This document shows positions 15,224-26,169 of a stretch of DNA of 32,774 nt, piece after piece. Under the pieces are notes generated by a model. It had not been told where the DNA came from and searched no databases. It saw only the letters and a program-made list of their open reading frames with translations. Source of the DNA: Methanobrevibacter sp. (GTDB taxonomy: Archaea > Methanobacteriota > Methanobacteria > Methanobacteriales > Methanobacteriaceae); contig NZ_JAFQQZ010000042.1 in the NCBI RefSeq assembly GCF_017410345.1, forward strand, positions 1 through 32,774, in the 5' to 3' direction. A program made the translations under genes and the position numbers. Within the stretch, counting starts at the first letter, position 1, and each line of letters begins with the position of its first letter.

Positions 15224-16440
15224 AATTTTTTAGCTTCTTCAACTAATTTTTGTCCTAACTTGAAGCTTGCATCATCGTCTTCTGCGTCAGGAACATAGTA
15301 GATTTCCTGTTGGTCGAGAACTTCGAATCCGCATTCGGCGAGTTCATTTGCAATGAATTCGACAGCTCCTCCTCTTCCTCCCATGGAACCGAAGGTTACA
15401 GCAGGTCTTTTGAATCCGGTTCTGTTGAAGTGGAGACCTTTCAAGTAGTAGATGATGTCACCAATGCTTGGGAATGGGAAATCGTTGATTGTAGGAATAC
15501 CGAAAGCAACTGCCTTACTGGTCAAGATGCTCTTTACGATTTCACTTCTTTCATCTTCATGCAAGAAGTACATTTCCACATCGTATCCTTCTGCCATGAT
15601 ACCTTCAGCAACTTCGTGAGCCATCTTTTGGGTAGAGTAGTGCATGGTATCGTAAACTATGGTCACCTTGTCTTCTGCTCTCTTACCGGTTGCCCAGTCA
15701 CTGTAAGCGCCGATGATTTTCATTGGGTCGGTCCAGATTTGTCCGTGGGAAGGAGCAATCATCTTGACTTGTTCCAAGAGACCTAATTCAATGATCTCAT
15801 CAAATTTGTTTAGAACCTTTTTACTGAGCGGTACAATCAAGTTACCGTAGAACTTTTGTGCTGCATCCATGAGAACGTATTCTGGAATGTCGGTGTCAAA
15901 TCTTTTGGAGAAGCATAAGTGTTGACCGAATGCATCGTTAGGGAACAATATTCCATCTTCTGCAAGCAAGGTGAACATGCTGTCAGGCCAGTGAAGCAAG
16001 AATGCATCCAAGAATGCAAGTGTCTTGCCACCTAAGTCAAGAGCATCGCCGGTTCCGACGATGTTGAAGTCTGCACCTTCCAATTTAGGATAGTGTCTTA
16101 AGAGTCCGCCTTGAGCAATCTTACTGCAGTAGATAGGCGCATCGAATCTTTTCCATAAGTCGTACAAGACACCACTGTGGTCCTTTTCCACGTGGTTTTG
16201 AACAATGTAGTCGACTTTTATTTCTCTGCCTTCTTGCTCGAATGCATCTTCGATACGAGCCATCATTTCCTCGGTTTTTCCAGGATAAGCGTTATCGATA
16301 ATAGCTACCTTTTCACCAAATACAATGTATGCATTGTAAGTGGTTCCGTCTAAAGTGTATCCGTGGTAAGATCTTAAGTCCCAGTCAAGTACACCAATCC
16401 AGTATACTCCATCACCTATTTTTTCAGCTTTTGCTTTCAT
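15214..16440 (-). CDS. fpaA: F420H2 oxidase (flavodiiron protein FpaA/FprA)
   Basis: A 408-residue flavodiiron protein that reduces O2 to water with electrons from coenzyme F420H2, protecting the strict anaerobe. The N-terminal beta-lactamase-like domain carries the di-iron ligands H83, E85, D87 and H88 (HVEKDH), H150, D169 and H232 (SHG). The C-terminal flavodoxin domain (about 258-408) binds FMN, seen in [14 protein letters not shown] and [11 protein letters not shown]. All catalytic residues are present. The start follows GAGG. No rubredoxin or rubrerythrin gene is adjacent. The promoter is flanked by MsvR-type boxes, so induction by oxygen through MsvR is likely. msvR lies downstream on the same strand. 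Confidence 0.95.
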   Translation of the reverse strand: MKAKAEKIGDGVYWIGVLDWDLRSYHGYTLDGTTYNAYIVFGEKVAIIDNAYPGKTEEMMARIEDAFEQEGREIKVDYIVQNHVEKDHSGVLYDLWKRFDAPIYCSKIAQGGLLRHYPKLEGADFNIVGTGDALDLGGKTLAFLDAFLLHWPDSMFTLLAEDGILFPNDAFGQHLCFSKRFDTDIPEYVLMDAAQKFYGNLIVPLSKKVLNKFDEIIELGLLEQVKMIAPSHGQIWTDPMKIIGAYSDWATGKRAEDKVTIVYDTMHYSTQKMAHEVAEGIMAEGYDVEMYFLHEDERSEIVKSILTSKAVAFGIPTINDFPFPSIGDIIYYLKGLHFNRTGFKRPAVTFGSMGGRGGAVEFIANELAECGFEVLDQQEIYYVPDAEDDDASFKLGQKLVEEAKKLEL

Positions 16441-16462
16441 TTTAATTCCTCGATTAATTCTT

Positions 16463-16491
16463 AAGTATTACCGGCTTTGCCAAGTATTACC
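16463..16491 (-). repeat. Direct repeats flanking a mini-hairpin in the fpaA leader
   Basis: AAGTATTACC (16463-16472) is followed directly by GGCTTTGCC (16473-16481), a three-base-pair hairpin, and then again by AAGTATTACC (16482-16491). A third partial copy, AAGTATTA, is at 16513-16520. If transcription starts near 16540, all of it is in the 5' leader of fpaA mRNA. The function is unknown. Confidence 0.6.
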
Positions 16492-16520
16492 TATTTAAGA
16501 TTTTTAAACTAAAAGTATTA

Positions 16521-16599
16521 TTAGTTCGTAAATCCATAAACATTTATTTATATGATTTTCTATATATATAAAGTTTTGGTTTTATAATGTACGAACTAA
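16521..16599 (-). promoter_or_regulatory. fpaA promoter flanked by inverted MsvR-type boxes
   Basis: TTAGTTCGTA at 16521-16530 and its exact inverse TACGAACTAA at 16590-16599 flank a TATA box (CTTTATATATATAG on the minus strand, 16560-16573). The predicted start is near 16540, putting one box just downstream of it and one upstream of the BRE. The box core is the known MsvR motif. Regulation by the neighbouring MsvR is inferred. Confidence 0.7.
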
Positions 16600-16688
16600 T
16601 TTTTTAAAGATTGAAATTGTAGAAATTGAGAAAAAACAAGCAAAAAAGAAAATAAGAAAAAAATAAAAATAAAATAGAAATTTGATAG

Positions 16689-17846
16689 TTAAACTGGAAC
16701 TCCAACCAAGCCGACAACTAAACTGACCACAATTATAATTCCCATGAAGAATGACATGAAAGTCACGATTGGCTTATATGCCACTTCTGGCATGATATAG
16801 GACAATAGGTTCTCAAACAAGTGGCCTCCATCCAATGGTTTCATCGGAAGCAGATTGAAGGTTCCTACAGCAAAGTTAAGGAAGTATATCCAGAAGAACA
16901 GATTGCTTAAAGGCATCAATGCCCATAGCAAAGGAGTGTAGAACTGATTGTCAAATCCTTCTGAAATGATGCTGTTTGTTTGAACCTGAACGCCCATATA
17001 TCCTATGGACTTGTTTTGAGGGTTGGACTTCAATTGGAAGCTGTAAGTTCCCTGATCAGTTTGAATATTGACCGTATCATTTGGCTTTAAAGTCCTTGCG
17101 GTCTCTTCGAAAGAGGTCATGTCGCTTATAGTGGCATTGTTTATAGACTCTATCTTCATTCCTTCAGACAAATGGTCGATTGCATTTCCATCTTCAGTCA
17201 GTCTGTTGATTACAACACCATCGTCCTCAAATACGACAGGCATGACAAATGAGGAAATCGCCAACATGATGACCAATGCAATGGCCGCCAATGTCAGATT
17301 GGCCATGGACCCTGCAACATATATTCTCATTTTAGCAGGTCTGCTTAATTCACTCAATTCCTCTTCATCAGGCTCTACAAAAGCCCCTGGAATAATTGCA
17401 AAGAGGAGTAGGCCAATGGATTTCAGGTTTATCTTCTCAACCCTTGCCAAAATTCCATGGCTGAATTCGTGAACGACCAAAACAGTTGCAAGGGCAATGA
17501 GCCCGCTTAGCAATGGAATGAATATTGGAGAGCCAGGAACTTCCACCCCAGGAACAATCAGGCTGACAGTAGGAGTATCCATTAGGAACTTCAATGAATA
17601 GACCAATGCAACGGCCATGAGAATCATGAATCCGGTAGAGATTGCAATTCCCACATTCATATATCCTCTCCAGAATCTTGGAGCCTTGTTTGCAAGCCTA
17701 TCAATGAATCCTCTCAATCGTTGAGTCTTCCACATCAAAAGAGGGAAACTGACTTCAACTCCATAATCTGTAAGCTTATCCTTAAATACGATTGAAATTG
17801 TCCAAATAATCAGGAAAGCTATTACGTAATACCATATACCGTTCAT
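16689..17846 (-). CDS. Site-2 protease (M50 family) with PDZ domain
   Basis: A 385-residue intramembrane zinc metalloprotease. The active site is HEFSHG (H126, E127, H130) in a transmembrane helix; the third zinc ligand is D339 in PLDGGH near the C-terminus. In between are several membrane helices and a PDZ-like domain around residues 200-285 (GVVINRLTEDGNA, GMKIESINN). The family cleaves single-pass membrane substrates such as anti-sigma factors in bacteria and SREBP in animals; archaeal substrates are unknown. The start is the only reasonable ATG, with a weak GTGTT upstream. It is divergent from the secreted protein gene and not obviously in an operon. Confidence 0.93.
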   Translation of the reverse strand: MNGIWYYVIAFLIIWTISIVFKDKLTDYGVEVSFPLLMWKTQRLRGFIDRLANKAPRFWRGYMNVGIAISTGFMILMAVALVYSLKFLMDTPTVSLIVPGVEVPGSPIFIPLLSGLIALATVLVVHEFSHGILARVEKINLKSIGLLLFAIIPGAFVEPDEEELSELSRPAKMRIYVAGSMANLTLAAIALVIMLAISSFVMPVVFEDDGVVINRLTEDGNAIDHLSEGMKIESINNATISDMTSFEETARTLKPNDTVNIQTDQGTYSFQLKSNPQNKSIGYMGVQVQTNSIISEGFDNQFYTPLLWALMPLSNLFFWIYFLNFAVGTFNLLPMKPLDGGHLFENLLSYIMPEVAYKPIVTFMSFFMGIIIVVSLVVGLVGVPV

Positions 17847-18025
17847 AATAACACATTAATAATTTTTAAAAATTCAATAATTCCTAAACAATATCTCTAA
17901 ATAATTTTGATTTTCATAAATATTTCTTTAATAGATTTTGATAATATTATTAAGTTTTCATAATATAAAAAAGTACTTATTTTAAAAATAAATAAAGTCT
18001 TTTAAATAATGACCTCCATTTGAAA

Positions 18026-18070
18026 ATTAATCTGATTAATGAATTGGAATAAAAAAGAAATTTTTAAAAG
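18026..18070 (+). promoter_or_regulatory. Promoter of the secreted protein gene with upstream palindrome
   Basis: TTTTTAAAAG (18061-18070) is a TATA-like box about 28 bases before the ATG at 18094, predicting a leaderless or nearly leaderless mRNA; no Shine-Dalgarno is present. The perfect palindrome ATTAATC-T-GATTAAT (18026-18040) lies about 20 bases upstream and could be an operator. Confidence 0.45.
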
Positions 18071-18093
18071 CAAAAAGGCTTATAGAATAAAAT

Positions 18094-18762
18094 ATGAATA
18101 AAAAAATTATTTTTTTAACATGTGCAATGGGGATTATGGCACTTCTATGCATAAGTGCATCAAGTGCTGAAACAAGTGATGTGGACACTTCAGATTGGCT
18201 GAACATCACCATAAACAATATAGACTTCCAAATTCCACCTGAGTATGAAGGGGGAAGGAATGAAAGCGATTTTTACCTTAAGGATACTGTATTTGACTTT
18301 GGGCTTGTGACATTGGAAACCGATAAGTCACTTAAAAACAATTATGGCTATGAATCCACCAATGATGAGCTTTATGATGTTGAAGAGATGGAAATCGACG
18401 GACATCATGCCGTTGCATTCTATAGCCATAGAAGCATCTGCAACCATGACGTTACCTATCTCTACTTTGAGTCAAACAAGACATTCTATGCACTCTCCTA
18501 TGATGGAAATGAGGTCAATGATACAATGAAAAAGATTGTTTCATATAGTCCTAAATCAGCATTCAGCAAAGAGAAATTCGATGAGAAATTAAACAAGATG
18601 CAGGATGACTATGTTGAAGAGCAAAGGGAATACGAGGAAGCCTATGCCTATGAGGAAGGATATAGAAACGGATATTCCCAAGGAAGCTTAAGCCACAGAA
18701 ACAATCATGACGATTACTTTGCATACTATCTGTTCTACAGATTGGGGAAAAGAAGTCGTTAA
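18094..18762 (+). CDS. Secreted protein of unknown function (222 aa)
   Basis: Residues 1-25 are a clear signal peptide (MNKKIIFLTCAMG, hydrophobic core, SASSA). The mature part begins with an acidic stretch and a domain containing INNIDFQIPPEYEGG and a YGYESTNDELYDVEEMEIDG segment, predicted mostly beta. Residues 155-195 form a charged, probably coiled-coil helix (EKFDEKLNKMQDDYVEEQRE). The tail is unusually rich in Tyr, Gly, Asn and His (EEGYRNGYSQGSLSHRNNHD) and ends in basic RLGKRSR. No catalytic motif or lipobox is seen. The INxxDFxIPxxY opening resembles small secreted proteins I associate with Methanobrevibacter, but I cannot name the family. A cell-surface role is inferred. Confidence 0.75.
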   Translation: MNKKIIFLTCAMGIMALLCISASSAETSDVDTSDWLNITINNIDFQIPPEYEGGRNESDFYLKDTVFDFGLVTLETDKSLKNNYGYESTNDELYDVEEMEIDGHHAVAFYSHRSICNHDVTYLYFESNKTFYALSYDGNEVNDTMKKIVSYSPKSAFSKEKFDEKLNKMQDDYVEEQREYEEAYAYEEGYRNGYSQGSLSHRNNHDDYFAYYLFYRLGKRSR

Positions 18763-18901
18763 AAATTAAAATCTTGTAAATTTGTAAAAAAGCAATGAAA
18801 TAAGATTAACTAATAAAAAAATAAAATAAAACTAATAAAAAATATGATAAGAATCAATATTCTTATCTAAATTCTTTTTTTAAAACTTTAATGAATTAAA
18901 A

Positions 18902-20140
18902 TTAAAGGCTAGGCCATGCCATATCATTGAAGAAGATCAAGTCAACTTCATCTCCCTTTTCGATTCCTTCATGGTTTTCATCAATGATTATATAGCAATT
19001 TGCTTCAACCATGGACCTTATTATTCCAGAACCTCTGTTCAATACATGATGGACACCATTGTCATCAGCCACTGCACGTATATAATCGGTTCTGCCAAGG
19101 GATGAAGGTATTTTTGCCTGGGATATTCTTTTTATGACCTTATGGGAATAATCAAGTCCTTGCATTTTAAACAAGTAATGCCTTGCAATTATATCAAATT
19201 GACCCATAGCGGCTACAGGCTGACCTGAAAGCATGAAGACCTGAGTTCCATTGACAATACCTGCACCTACAGGCTTTCCAGGCCTCATTGCAACACCATG
19301 GAACAATACTTCACCTAATTCTTCAACTGCTTCGATAACCACATCACCTTTGCTGATTGCGGTTCCGCCTGTTGTGATGACAACATCATATTCCTTGCTT
19401 GCCTTGTCAATGGCTTCCTTGACCGCTTCAAAATCATCTGCCCCATGTTCTATATCAACAATGGCTCCAGCGCTTCTAATCAATGCTGCAATGGTGAATT
19501 GATTGGAATTGATTATCTTAGCCATGTCAAGCTCTGGAGAAGGCTCCACCAATTCATTGCCGGTAATCAGCAATTTCACTCTTGGCTTCCTATATACTTC
19601 AACTTCACTGTGACCTGCTGAAGCAATCAAGCCCATTTCCTGAGGCCTGATTAAAACGTTTGCACATAATATCTCATCTCCTTCTGCAATGTCTTCAGCC
19701 TTTGGAGAAATGTTTTCGCCAGGAGTTACCTGTGAATGGATTTCAAGATTGTCTCCATCCTCATAAGTGAATTCCTTCATCAAAACGGCATTAGCGCCAT
19801 TTGGAATCGGGGCACCGGTAGCTATTACAATAGCTTCGCCATTGGATAATGTCTTATCTGAAAAATCCCCTGCTCCAATTCTATCAATGATCCTTAATTC
19901 CTTTATGACATTATTTGAAGCACCGAAAGTGTCTTCCGCTATCACGGCATATCCATCCATAGCTGATTTGTCAAATGGAGGGGAATTGTGATAGGAGGAA
20001 ATGGAATGAGCCAAAACTCTGCCTTGAGAATCTCTTACATGTATCCTTTCAGTATCCATCAACTTCTGATTCCCATCAATTTTAGCCAACGCATCTTCCA
20101 ATGGGATTAAATTTGATATAAATTTCATATTATCGTCCAT
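18902..20140 (-). CDS. moeA: Molybdopterin molybdenumtransferase MoeA
   Basis: A 412-residue enzyme of molybdenum (or tungsten) cofactor synthesis, inserting the metal into adenylylated molybdopterin. The family signatures PPFDKSAMDGYAV (54-66) and TTGGTAISKGD (middle, MoCF-binding domain) are intact, and the C-terminal beta domain is present. In methanogens the cofactor serves formylmethanofuran dehydrogenase and formate dehydrogenase. Two close ATGs are possible (ending at 20140 and 20128); neither has a good Shine-Dalgarno, and the upstream one is used here, so the first four residues are uncertain. No other moa/moe gene is nearby. Confidence 0.95.
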   Translation of the reverse strand: MDDNMKFISNLIPLEDALAKIDGNQKLMDTERIHVRDSQGRVLAHSISSYHNSPPFDKSAMDGYAVIAEDTFGASNNVIKELRIIDRIGAGDFSDKTLSNGEAIVIATGAPIPNGANAVLMKEFTYEDGDNLEIHSQVTPGENISPKAEDIAEGDEILCANVLIRPQEMGLIASAGHSEVEVYRKPRVKLLITGNELVEPSPELDMAKIINSNQFTIAALIRSAGAIVDIEHGADDFEAVKEAIDKASKEYDVVITTGGTAISKGDVVIEAVEELGEVLFHGVAMRPGKPVGAGIVNGTQVFMLSGQPVAAMGQFDIIARHYLFKMQGLDYSHKVIKRISQAKIPSSLGRTDYIRAVADDNGVHHVLNRGSGIIRSMVEANCYIIIDENHEGIEKGDEVDLIFFNDMAWPSL

Positions 20141-20191
20141 AAAAATAAATTATAAAATAAAAATAATTAATTAAAAAAATAAAAAATTATA

Positions 20192-20217
20192 ATTAGATTT
20201 AGATAGAATAATCTAAT
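20192..20217 (-). terminator. Hairpin terminator of the ileS-purL operon
   Basis: ATTAGATT (20192-20199) and AATCTAAT (20210-20217) are perfectly complementary with a 10-base loop. On the minus strand, TATAATTTTTTATTTTTTT follows. Confidence 0.6.
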
Positions 20218-20250
20218 GAAATTATAATTTAAAACTCAGAATCTATTTGA

Positions 20251-22461
20251 TTAAGCCATATACTTTTCAATGACACCATGATAAGCATCATCCAAATCAG
20301 CTACAGCCAAATCTACAATATTTTCATTCTCTTTATTGATAACTAATGAATCTCCTTTGACTTCACCGATAATCGCAGCATCAACATCAATTGCACTGAT
20401 TATTTCATCTGCCTTATCTGTACTTGCAGTTATGATGAATCTAGCATGAGATTCTGAGAACAGTAAGTTATTGTCGCTGATTCCCTCTTCAGCTGGAATC
20501 TTGCTGATGTCCACTTCACAGCCTATTTTGCTGCTTAAAGCCATTTCAGATAATGCAATGGCTATTCCACCAGCGGAAACATCGTGAACAGCGGTTATTC
20601 CAAGTTCTTCTTCTCCTTCAAGGTATTTGGTGTAATCAGCATCGTTTTCAATCAAGTCAAGGATAGTGTTTGCAGATGCCAATTCATCATCGATTCTGAT
20701 TTTAGGAGCATCTCCCTGTTCCAATCCATGAACCGCTCTGTGATATTCGGAACCTCCAAGCTCATCATAGGTTTTACCGATGATTATGATCTTATCCCCC
20801 TCTTCCTTGAATGGAAGTGTTCTGATGCTTGAGAGCTTTTCAACACCAATGACACCTACAGCAGGTGTTGGGTTGATTTTGATTCCTTCGGTTTCATTGT
20901 AGAAACTTACATTACCACTGATTACAGGAGCTTCGAATTTAGCTGCTATGTCAGACATTCCTCTGATGCACTCCTTGAACTGCCAGAGGATTTCAGGGGT
21001 TTCAGGATTACCGAAGTTAAGGCAGTCTACGATTGCATAAGGCTTTGCACCCATTGAAACCACATTACGAATGGCTTCAGCCACACTTCCTGCTCCACCG
21101 TCATATGGGGAGAGTTTTGTGTGGATTGTATTTGAATCTGCAGTCAATGCAACTGCTGTTTCGCCGTCAATTTGCAATACTGCCGCATCATCTCCAGGCT
21201 TTACAACGGTTCTGGTTTGAACCTCATGGTCGTATTGCTTGTAAACCCATTCCTTGCTTGCAACGTTAGGGGAAGACAATATCTTGATTAATGAGTCATC
21301 TATTGGCCCGTCTTCAACTTCAAGCAAATCAGTTGGCTTTGCAGGTTCCCTCATTTCCCTATTGAGTGAAGGAGGATCTGCCAAGAGAATGGTTGGAACA
21401 TCACATAATGTCTGAAGTTCCTCTTCCGCATCGAAGTCTTTGACAACCATATGGTTTCCATCGGTAACTTCACCGATTACTGCAGAAGGAATTTCATGCT
21501 TGTCACAAATGGTTTGAGCCAATTCGACATCCTTAGGATTGATTACAAAGATCATACGTTCCTGTGATTCTGAAAGCATGATTTCATAAGGGGTCATTCC
21601 CTCTTCACGAAGAGGAATGGCATTAAGATCCACTACCGCACCGTTTCCAGACTTGTCTACAAGTTCTGATACGCAACAGGTGAGGCCACCTCCACCTAAA
21701 TCCTTTACACCGGAACAGTCAATCTTTTCGAGGATTTCAAGTGAAGCTTCAAGCACTCTCTTTTTGGTGAATGGGTCTGCAACCTGCACAGCAGGACGGT
21801 CTTCCTTTTCAGAATCGGAAGTCAATTCCTCAGATGCGAAGGTCACTCCATGAATTCCATCCCTACCGGTGGTTCCACCCATAAGCAGGAAAACATCACC
21901 GACATTTGGAGCAATGGCTAATACGATTTCATCCTTTTTCACAAGCCCTGCACACAATACGTTTACAAGAGGGTTTGTTCTGAATGATTCGTCAAATTCA
22001 ATCTCACCGGCAACGGTAGGAACTCCTACCCTGTTACCATAGTCGGAGATTCCCTCTACAACATGCTCAAAGAGGTATCTTGATTTCTGGTCTTCAAGAG
22101 GACCGAAACGTAAGCTGTCAAGAAGAGCTATTGGCATTGCACCCATAGAGATAATGTCCCTTAGGATTCCTCCAATACCGGTTCCCGCTCCACCGTAAGG
22201 TTCAATGGCTGAAGGGTGATTATGACTTTCCATACCTACAGCAAGAGCATACTCGTCTGTGATGGATACAAGCCCTGCATCATCTCCAGGACCTAGAATA
22301 ATGTTTTCTCCTTCAGTAGGGAACATCTTTAAAATCGGCCTACTACTTTTATATGAACAGTGCTCAGAGAACATTACATCCAACATTCCCTCTTCCAATT
22401 CGTTCATTTCTCTTCCAAGAATTCCTTCAATATATTTTACTTCAGAATCTGTTAAAGTCAT
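20251..22461 (-). CDS. purL: Phosphoribosylformylglycinamidine synthase subunit PurL
   Basis: A 736-residue small-type PurL, the ATP-dependent amidotransferase core of purine synthesis that converts FGAR to FGAM with PurQ and PurS. The catalytic histidine region [10 protein letters not shown] (33-42), the ATP and magnesium site [18 protein letters not shown], and [11 protein letters not shown] are intact, and the C-terminal half is the expected internal repeat. The start, 8 bases after the ileS stop, has a GGTG site five bases before ATG, so purL is translated from an ileS-purL message. purQ and purS are not in this window. A slightly acidic, otherwise ordinary protein. Confidence 0.96.
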   Translation of the reverse strand: MTLTDSEVKYIEGILGREMNELEEGMLDVMFSEHCSYKSSRPILKMFPTEGENIILGPGDDAGLVSITDEYALAVGMESHNHPSAIEPYGGAGTGIGGILRDIISMGAMPIALLDSLRFGPLEDQKSRYLFEHVVEGISDYGNRVGVPTVAGEIEFDESFRTNPLVNVLCAGLVKKDEIVLAIAPNVGDVFLLMGGTTGRDGIHGVTFASEELTSDSEKEDRPAVQVADPFTKKRVLEASLEILEKIDCSGVKDLGGGGLTCCVSELVDKSGNGAVVDLNAIPLREEGMTPYEIMLSESQERMIFVINPKDVELAQTICDKHEIPSAVIGEVTDGNHMVVKDFDAEEELQTLCDVPTILLADPPSLNREMREPAKPTDLLEVEDGPIDDSLIKILSSPNVASKEWVYKQYDHEVQTRTVVKPGDDAAVLQIDGETAVALTADSNTIHTKLSPYDGGAGSVAEAIRNVVSMGAKPYAIVDCLNFGNPETPEILWQFKECIRGMSDIAAKFEAPVISGNVSFYNETEGIKINPTPAVGVIGVEKLSSIRTLPFKEEGDKIIIIGKTYDELGGSEYHRAVHGLEQGDAPKIRIDDELASANTILDLIENDADYTKYLEGEEELGITAVHDVSAGGIAIALSEMALSSKIGCEVDISKIPAEEGISDNNLLFSESHARFIITASTDKADEIISAIDVDAAIIGEVKGDSLVINKENENIVDLAVADLDDAYHGVIEKYMA

Positions 22462-22469
22462 TTAAACAC

Positions 22470-25400
22470 CTAGCCAAGCTTTACAACAGAAATAATTACT
22501 TTGTGATTTTCAATTTCCCATTCCTTAGAGTATTCTACAGAAATGTCATCATCTGCATTCTCTTCGCTTCCTTTAAGGGTACAGACTTCACAAGCCTCTC
22601 CATCAAAGATTACAATTGATTTGGCTCTGACTTCCTCACTTATCAAATCAGATTGCTTTTCCAAAAGCTCCTTGAATTCGCCATCGGTATTAACCATTAC
22701 ACCGATATTGGCCTCAACATCCAAGTCCATGTCCTTTCTCATGTCCTGGATTCTTCTGATAAGTTCACGTGCCATAGCTTCAGATAAGATCTCCGGAGTG
22801 ATTTTGGTATTTACAAATACGTTTCCTCCAGCAAATTCCGCACTTACAACATCATCAGGAAGCTCGGTTTCATAAAGGACATCATCAACTGATAGTTCAA
22901 TTTCCTTCAAGTTGCCTTCTCTGTCCTCTCCCCTTACAATATATTTGCCGGTAGAGTCCAAGCTATCCTTGATTGAATTGCCAATGCCATCCGCTTTAGC
23001 CTGTGCGAAGAATTTTTGTACTATGCCCATGTCTCCCTTAAGCCTTGGACCTAAGGTCTTGAGATTAGGCTTTGCGATAAATGTAAGGTTTTCAAATTCG
23101 CTTGCAGTCAAGAGTTCCTTGGTATTTGATTGGTCCTTGATTACATCTTCAAGATAAGTGACGCTTTCCAATATCTCATCATCTTGGGACACTACTGTAA
23201 TGTCACTTACAGGCCATCTCAATTTGTATCTTGCAACATCTCTTGCCCTTGCAGCCGCTTCGATTACATCTCTCACATTATCCATCTTTGCTTCAAGCTC
23301 CTCATCGATTAAAGCCTCATCATACATCCAATCGTCCATATGAATACTTTCAGTCGCTTCCTCATCCAAGTTTTTAACAAGGTTCTCATATATCTCTTCA
23401 GATAAGTGAGGAGTGATTGGAGCCATTAAATGGATCAAGGTATTGAGTGTAGTGTAAAGTGAATAGTATGCCCCTAACTTGTCTGGGTCATCGCTTTCAA
23501 CCCAAGTTCTTCCTCTAATCAATCTTACATACCATCTGCTTAAGTCTTCAAGAATGAAATTGTTGATGGCTCTTGTAGCCAAATGGAAGTGAACGTCATT
23601 TATGGCTTCACCAACCTCTTTTGCAAGTGAGTTCACACGGGACAAGATCCATTTGTCTTCATTCCTTAGGCTTATGTTTGCGTCAGGACCATCTACAATG
23701 CAGTTTGCAGGGTCGAATTCGTCAAGAGACATATAGGTAGTTGAGAACACATATACGTTCCAAAGGATATTGAACATCTTCTTGACGTTGTTCAATTCAT
23801 CCCATACGAATTTAAGGTCATCCCATGGCTTGCAAGCCCATAAAAGGTAGAATCTAAGCACATCTGCACCGTATTTTTCAATTACTTCCTCAGGCTGTAC
23901 CACATTACCTAAGGATTTGCTCATCTTCTTACCCTCTTCGTCCAATACGAATCCGTGCATCAGGACCTTATTGTATGGAGCCTGGTCCAAAGCAATTACA
24001 CCAGTACCTAATTGGGAGTAGAACCATCCTCTGGTTTGGTCGTGTCCTTCACAGATAAAGTCGTAAGGATACCATTCATTGAACATTTCCTCTTCACGAG
24101 GGTAGTATAAGGCTGCCCAACCTGCAACTCCTGAGTCAATCCATACGTCCAATACATCAGGAATACGTTTCATTGAGCCGCCGCAATCACATTTAATCAA
24201 CACGTCATCAACATAAGGTCTGTGAACCAATTCCTCATCGCTTGCAGTGATTTCATTGATTGATTCCTTTTTAAGCTCTTCCACAGAGCCGATTACCTTG
24301 ATTTCACCACAGTCAGGACAGATCCAAATAGGTATTGGAATACCCCAGTATCTTTGTCTTGAAATGGTCCAGTCCTTAGCATTGGCCACCCAATCATGGA
24401 ATCTTCCTTCACCAGCCCATTTAGGGACCCATTCAACTCTGTCAATTTCAGATAGCATCTTTTCCTTGATTTCAGGCACCTTAATGAACCATTGTTCGGT
24501 AGCCAAGTAAATGATAGGGGTTTTGCATCTCCAACAGACCCCGTATCTGTGGGAAATTGTATCATGCTTGAACATCAGGTCTTGAGCAATCAAGTCTGCA
24601 ATGATTGTATCGTTCAAGTCTTTGGTGAATCCATCAGCATATACACCACCATCTTCAGTGAAGCATCCTGCCTCATCTACAGGGCAGTGAATAGGAAGGC
24701 CTATTTCCTGACCTATTTCAAAGTCCTCAGGACCGTGTCCAGGAGCGGTATGTACAAAACCTGTACCTTCTCCCAATTCAACATGGTCTCCATGGAAAGT
24801 GCTGTGGATTAAACTGTTTTCAGCTTCAAGTTCCATTTGTTTTGGCACTTGCTGCGCCAATGGATAAACATAAGATAAGCCTAAAAGCTCTGAGCCTTTT
24901 ACGGTTTTGATGATTTCATACATCACTTCCTTCTCTTCCTCTATGATGTATTTTTTCTCTTTGGATTCCTCATCATCCGGATTGTATTTAGGATTAGGCA
25001 ACTTGTTTTTGTGAATCACTTCAATCGGGCCTAAAACGGTTTCCAAAAGCTCACTGGCTATGATTATGATTTCGTCACCTATACCATTTAATCTTTCATC
25101 CACCTTAACGAAGGAATAGTCGAAATCCTCATTCAAACAAATGGCCAAGTTTCCAGGAAGTGTCCATGGGGTGGTGGTCCATACCAGGAAGGATTGTTTC
25201 AAGTCTGCATAGTCTCCTTCTGTAATCAATTTTTCCTTCAATGGGAAACGTACGTAAATGGATGGGTCTTCCCCTTCGGTATAATCAATCTCAGCTGCAG
25301 CAAGTGCAGTCTGACAGTGAGGACACCAGCTGATTACCCTTTGGTCACGGGTAAGCAAGTTCTTTTCATGGGTCTTCTTCAATGTCCACCAAGCTGATTC

Positions 25401-25874
25401 CATATATTTAGGATCCAAGGTCATGTAAGGGTTGTCCCAATCCATCCAGACTCCCAAGCTTTTGAACTGTTCGGTCATTGCAACCTTATTCTCCATTGCA
25501 AATTCCTTACATTGCTTAATGAAGTTGTCAATGCCGTATTTCTCTTCAATTTCCTGTTTGGACTCGATTCCCAACAATTGCTCCACCTTATGTTCAATAG
25601 GCAATCCGTGGGTATCCCATCCAGCCTGTCTTCTTAAGCTGAATCCATTCATGGACTTGTAACGCAACAAGGTATCCTTGATGACCTTATTCCAGGTAGT
25701 ACCTAAATGGATCTTTCCACTACAATATGGTGGCCCATCTAAAAAAGAGTATTGGGGACCATTTGCTCTGAGCTCATTGGTTTTTGAGTAGATATCCTCA
25801 TCTTCCCAAAAGCCTTGAACCTTTGCTTCTATTTTCTTAAAGTCGTATGATTTTTCTGCCTCTTTCAATGGCAT
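22470..25874 (-). CDS. ileS: Isoleucyl-tRNA synthetase
   Basis: A 1134-residue class I synthetase that charges tRNA-Ile. The HIGH motif reads H-L-G-T (56-59) within [12 protein letters not shown], the KMSKS motif is intact near residues 650-654 ([10 protein letters not shown]), and cysteine pairs suited to zinc occur at SWCPHCQ, WICPDCG and IKCDCGG. An editing domain lies between, with [11 protein letters not shown] as the CP1 signature. The C-terminal part is the anticodon-binding region, long as in archaeal and eukaryotic type enzymes. A longer frame exists but GGGAG seven bases before this ATG and the conserved [11 protein letters not shown] start decide it. It is first in an operon with purL. 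Confidence 0.96.
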   Translation of the reverse strand: MPLKEAEKSYDFKKIEAKVQGFWEDEDIYSKTNELRANGPQYSFLDGPPYCSGKIHLGTTWNKVIKDTLLRYKSMNGFSLRRQAGWDTHGLPIEHKVEQLLGIESKQEIEEKYGIDNFIKQCKEFAMENKVAMTEQFKSLGVWMDWDNPYMTLDPKYMESAWWTLKKTHEKNLLTRDQRVISWCPHCQTALAAAEIDYTEGEDPSIYVRFPLKEKLITEGDYADLKQSFLVWTTTPWTLPGNLAICLNEDFDYSFVKVDERLNGIGDEIIIIASELLETVLGPIEVIHKNKLPNPKYNPDDEESKEKKYIIEEEKEVMYEIIKTVKGSELLGLSYVYPLAQQVPKQMELEAENSLIHSTFHGDHVELGEGTGFVHTAPGHGPEDFEIGQEIGLPIHCPVDEAGCFTEDGGVYADGFTKDLNDTIIADLIAQDLMFKHDTISHRYGVCWRCKTPIIYLATEQWFIKVPEIKEKMLSEIDRVEWVPKWAGEGRFHDWVANAKDWTISRQRYWGIPIPIWICPDCGEIKVIGSVEELKKESINEITASDEELVHRPYVDDVLIKCDCGGSMKRIPDVLDVWIDSGVAGWAALYYPREEEMFNEWYPYDFICEGHDQTRGWFYSQLGTGVIALDQAPYNKVLMHGFVLDEEGKKMSKSLGNVVQPEEVIEKYGADVLRFYLLWACKPWDDLKFVWDELNNVKKMFNILWNVYVFSTTYMSLDEFDPANCIVDGPDANISLRNEDKWILSRVNSLAKEVGEAINDVHFHLATRAINNFILEDLSRWYVRLIRGRTWVESDDPDKLGAYYSLYTTLNTLIHLMAPITPHLSEEIYENLVKNLDEEATESIHMDDWMYDEALIDEELEAKMDNVRDVIEAAARARDVARYKLRWPVSDITVVSQDDEILESVTYLEDVIKDQSNTKELLTASEFENLTFIAKPNLKTLGPRLKGDMGIVQKFFAQAKADGIGNSIKDSLDSTGKYIVRGEDREGNLKEIELSVDDVLYETELPDDVVSAEFAGGNVFVNTKITPEILSEAMARELIRRIQDMRKDMDLDVEANIGVMVNTDGEFKELLEKQSDLISEEVRAKSIVIFDGEACEVCTLKGSEENADDDISVEYSKEWEIENHKVIISVVKLG

Positions 25875-26169
25875 GTTAATTCTCCCAATAAATGTGATTT
25901 TATTTAATATTTGTAATTTCAATTAAATTGAAACAGAATATATAATATATATTATTATGATTTATATTTCTTATTTTAAATGTAAATAAAGTTTATTATT
26001 ATTTATATATAAAAAGATAATAATTATAAAAAAATTATAATATGATTATAATATAATAGGCATGTTGAAAAATTAATATGAGCTTGTAAAATTGATTTTA
26101 AATCGTTAAAAATCATTTAAAGATAAAAATATTTATTAATCATGAAGTTAAATAATAAATAAGACAAAT
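25875..26169. promoter_or_regulatory. Divergent promoter region between ileS and the DUF192 gene
   Basis: An AT-rich spacer of 295 bases. A long AT tract near 25937-25955 is the best TATA candidate for ileS on the minus strand, and ATATTTATTA near 26129-26138 for the plus-strand gene. TTTATATATAAA-like sequence near 26004-26013 is another candidate. No T-box or other leader structure is recognised. Confidence 0.35.

Noticed and set aside
15310-15786. 158-residue plus-strand frame opposite fpaA
   Set aside because: Shadow of the flavodoxin half of fpaA; no start signal and low-complexity serine stretches.
22470-25874. T-box or other isoleucine-sensing leader for ileS
   Set aside because: The upstream region is short, AT-rich and has no T-box consensus; T-boxes are a bacterial device.
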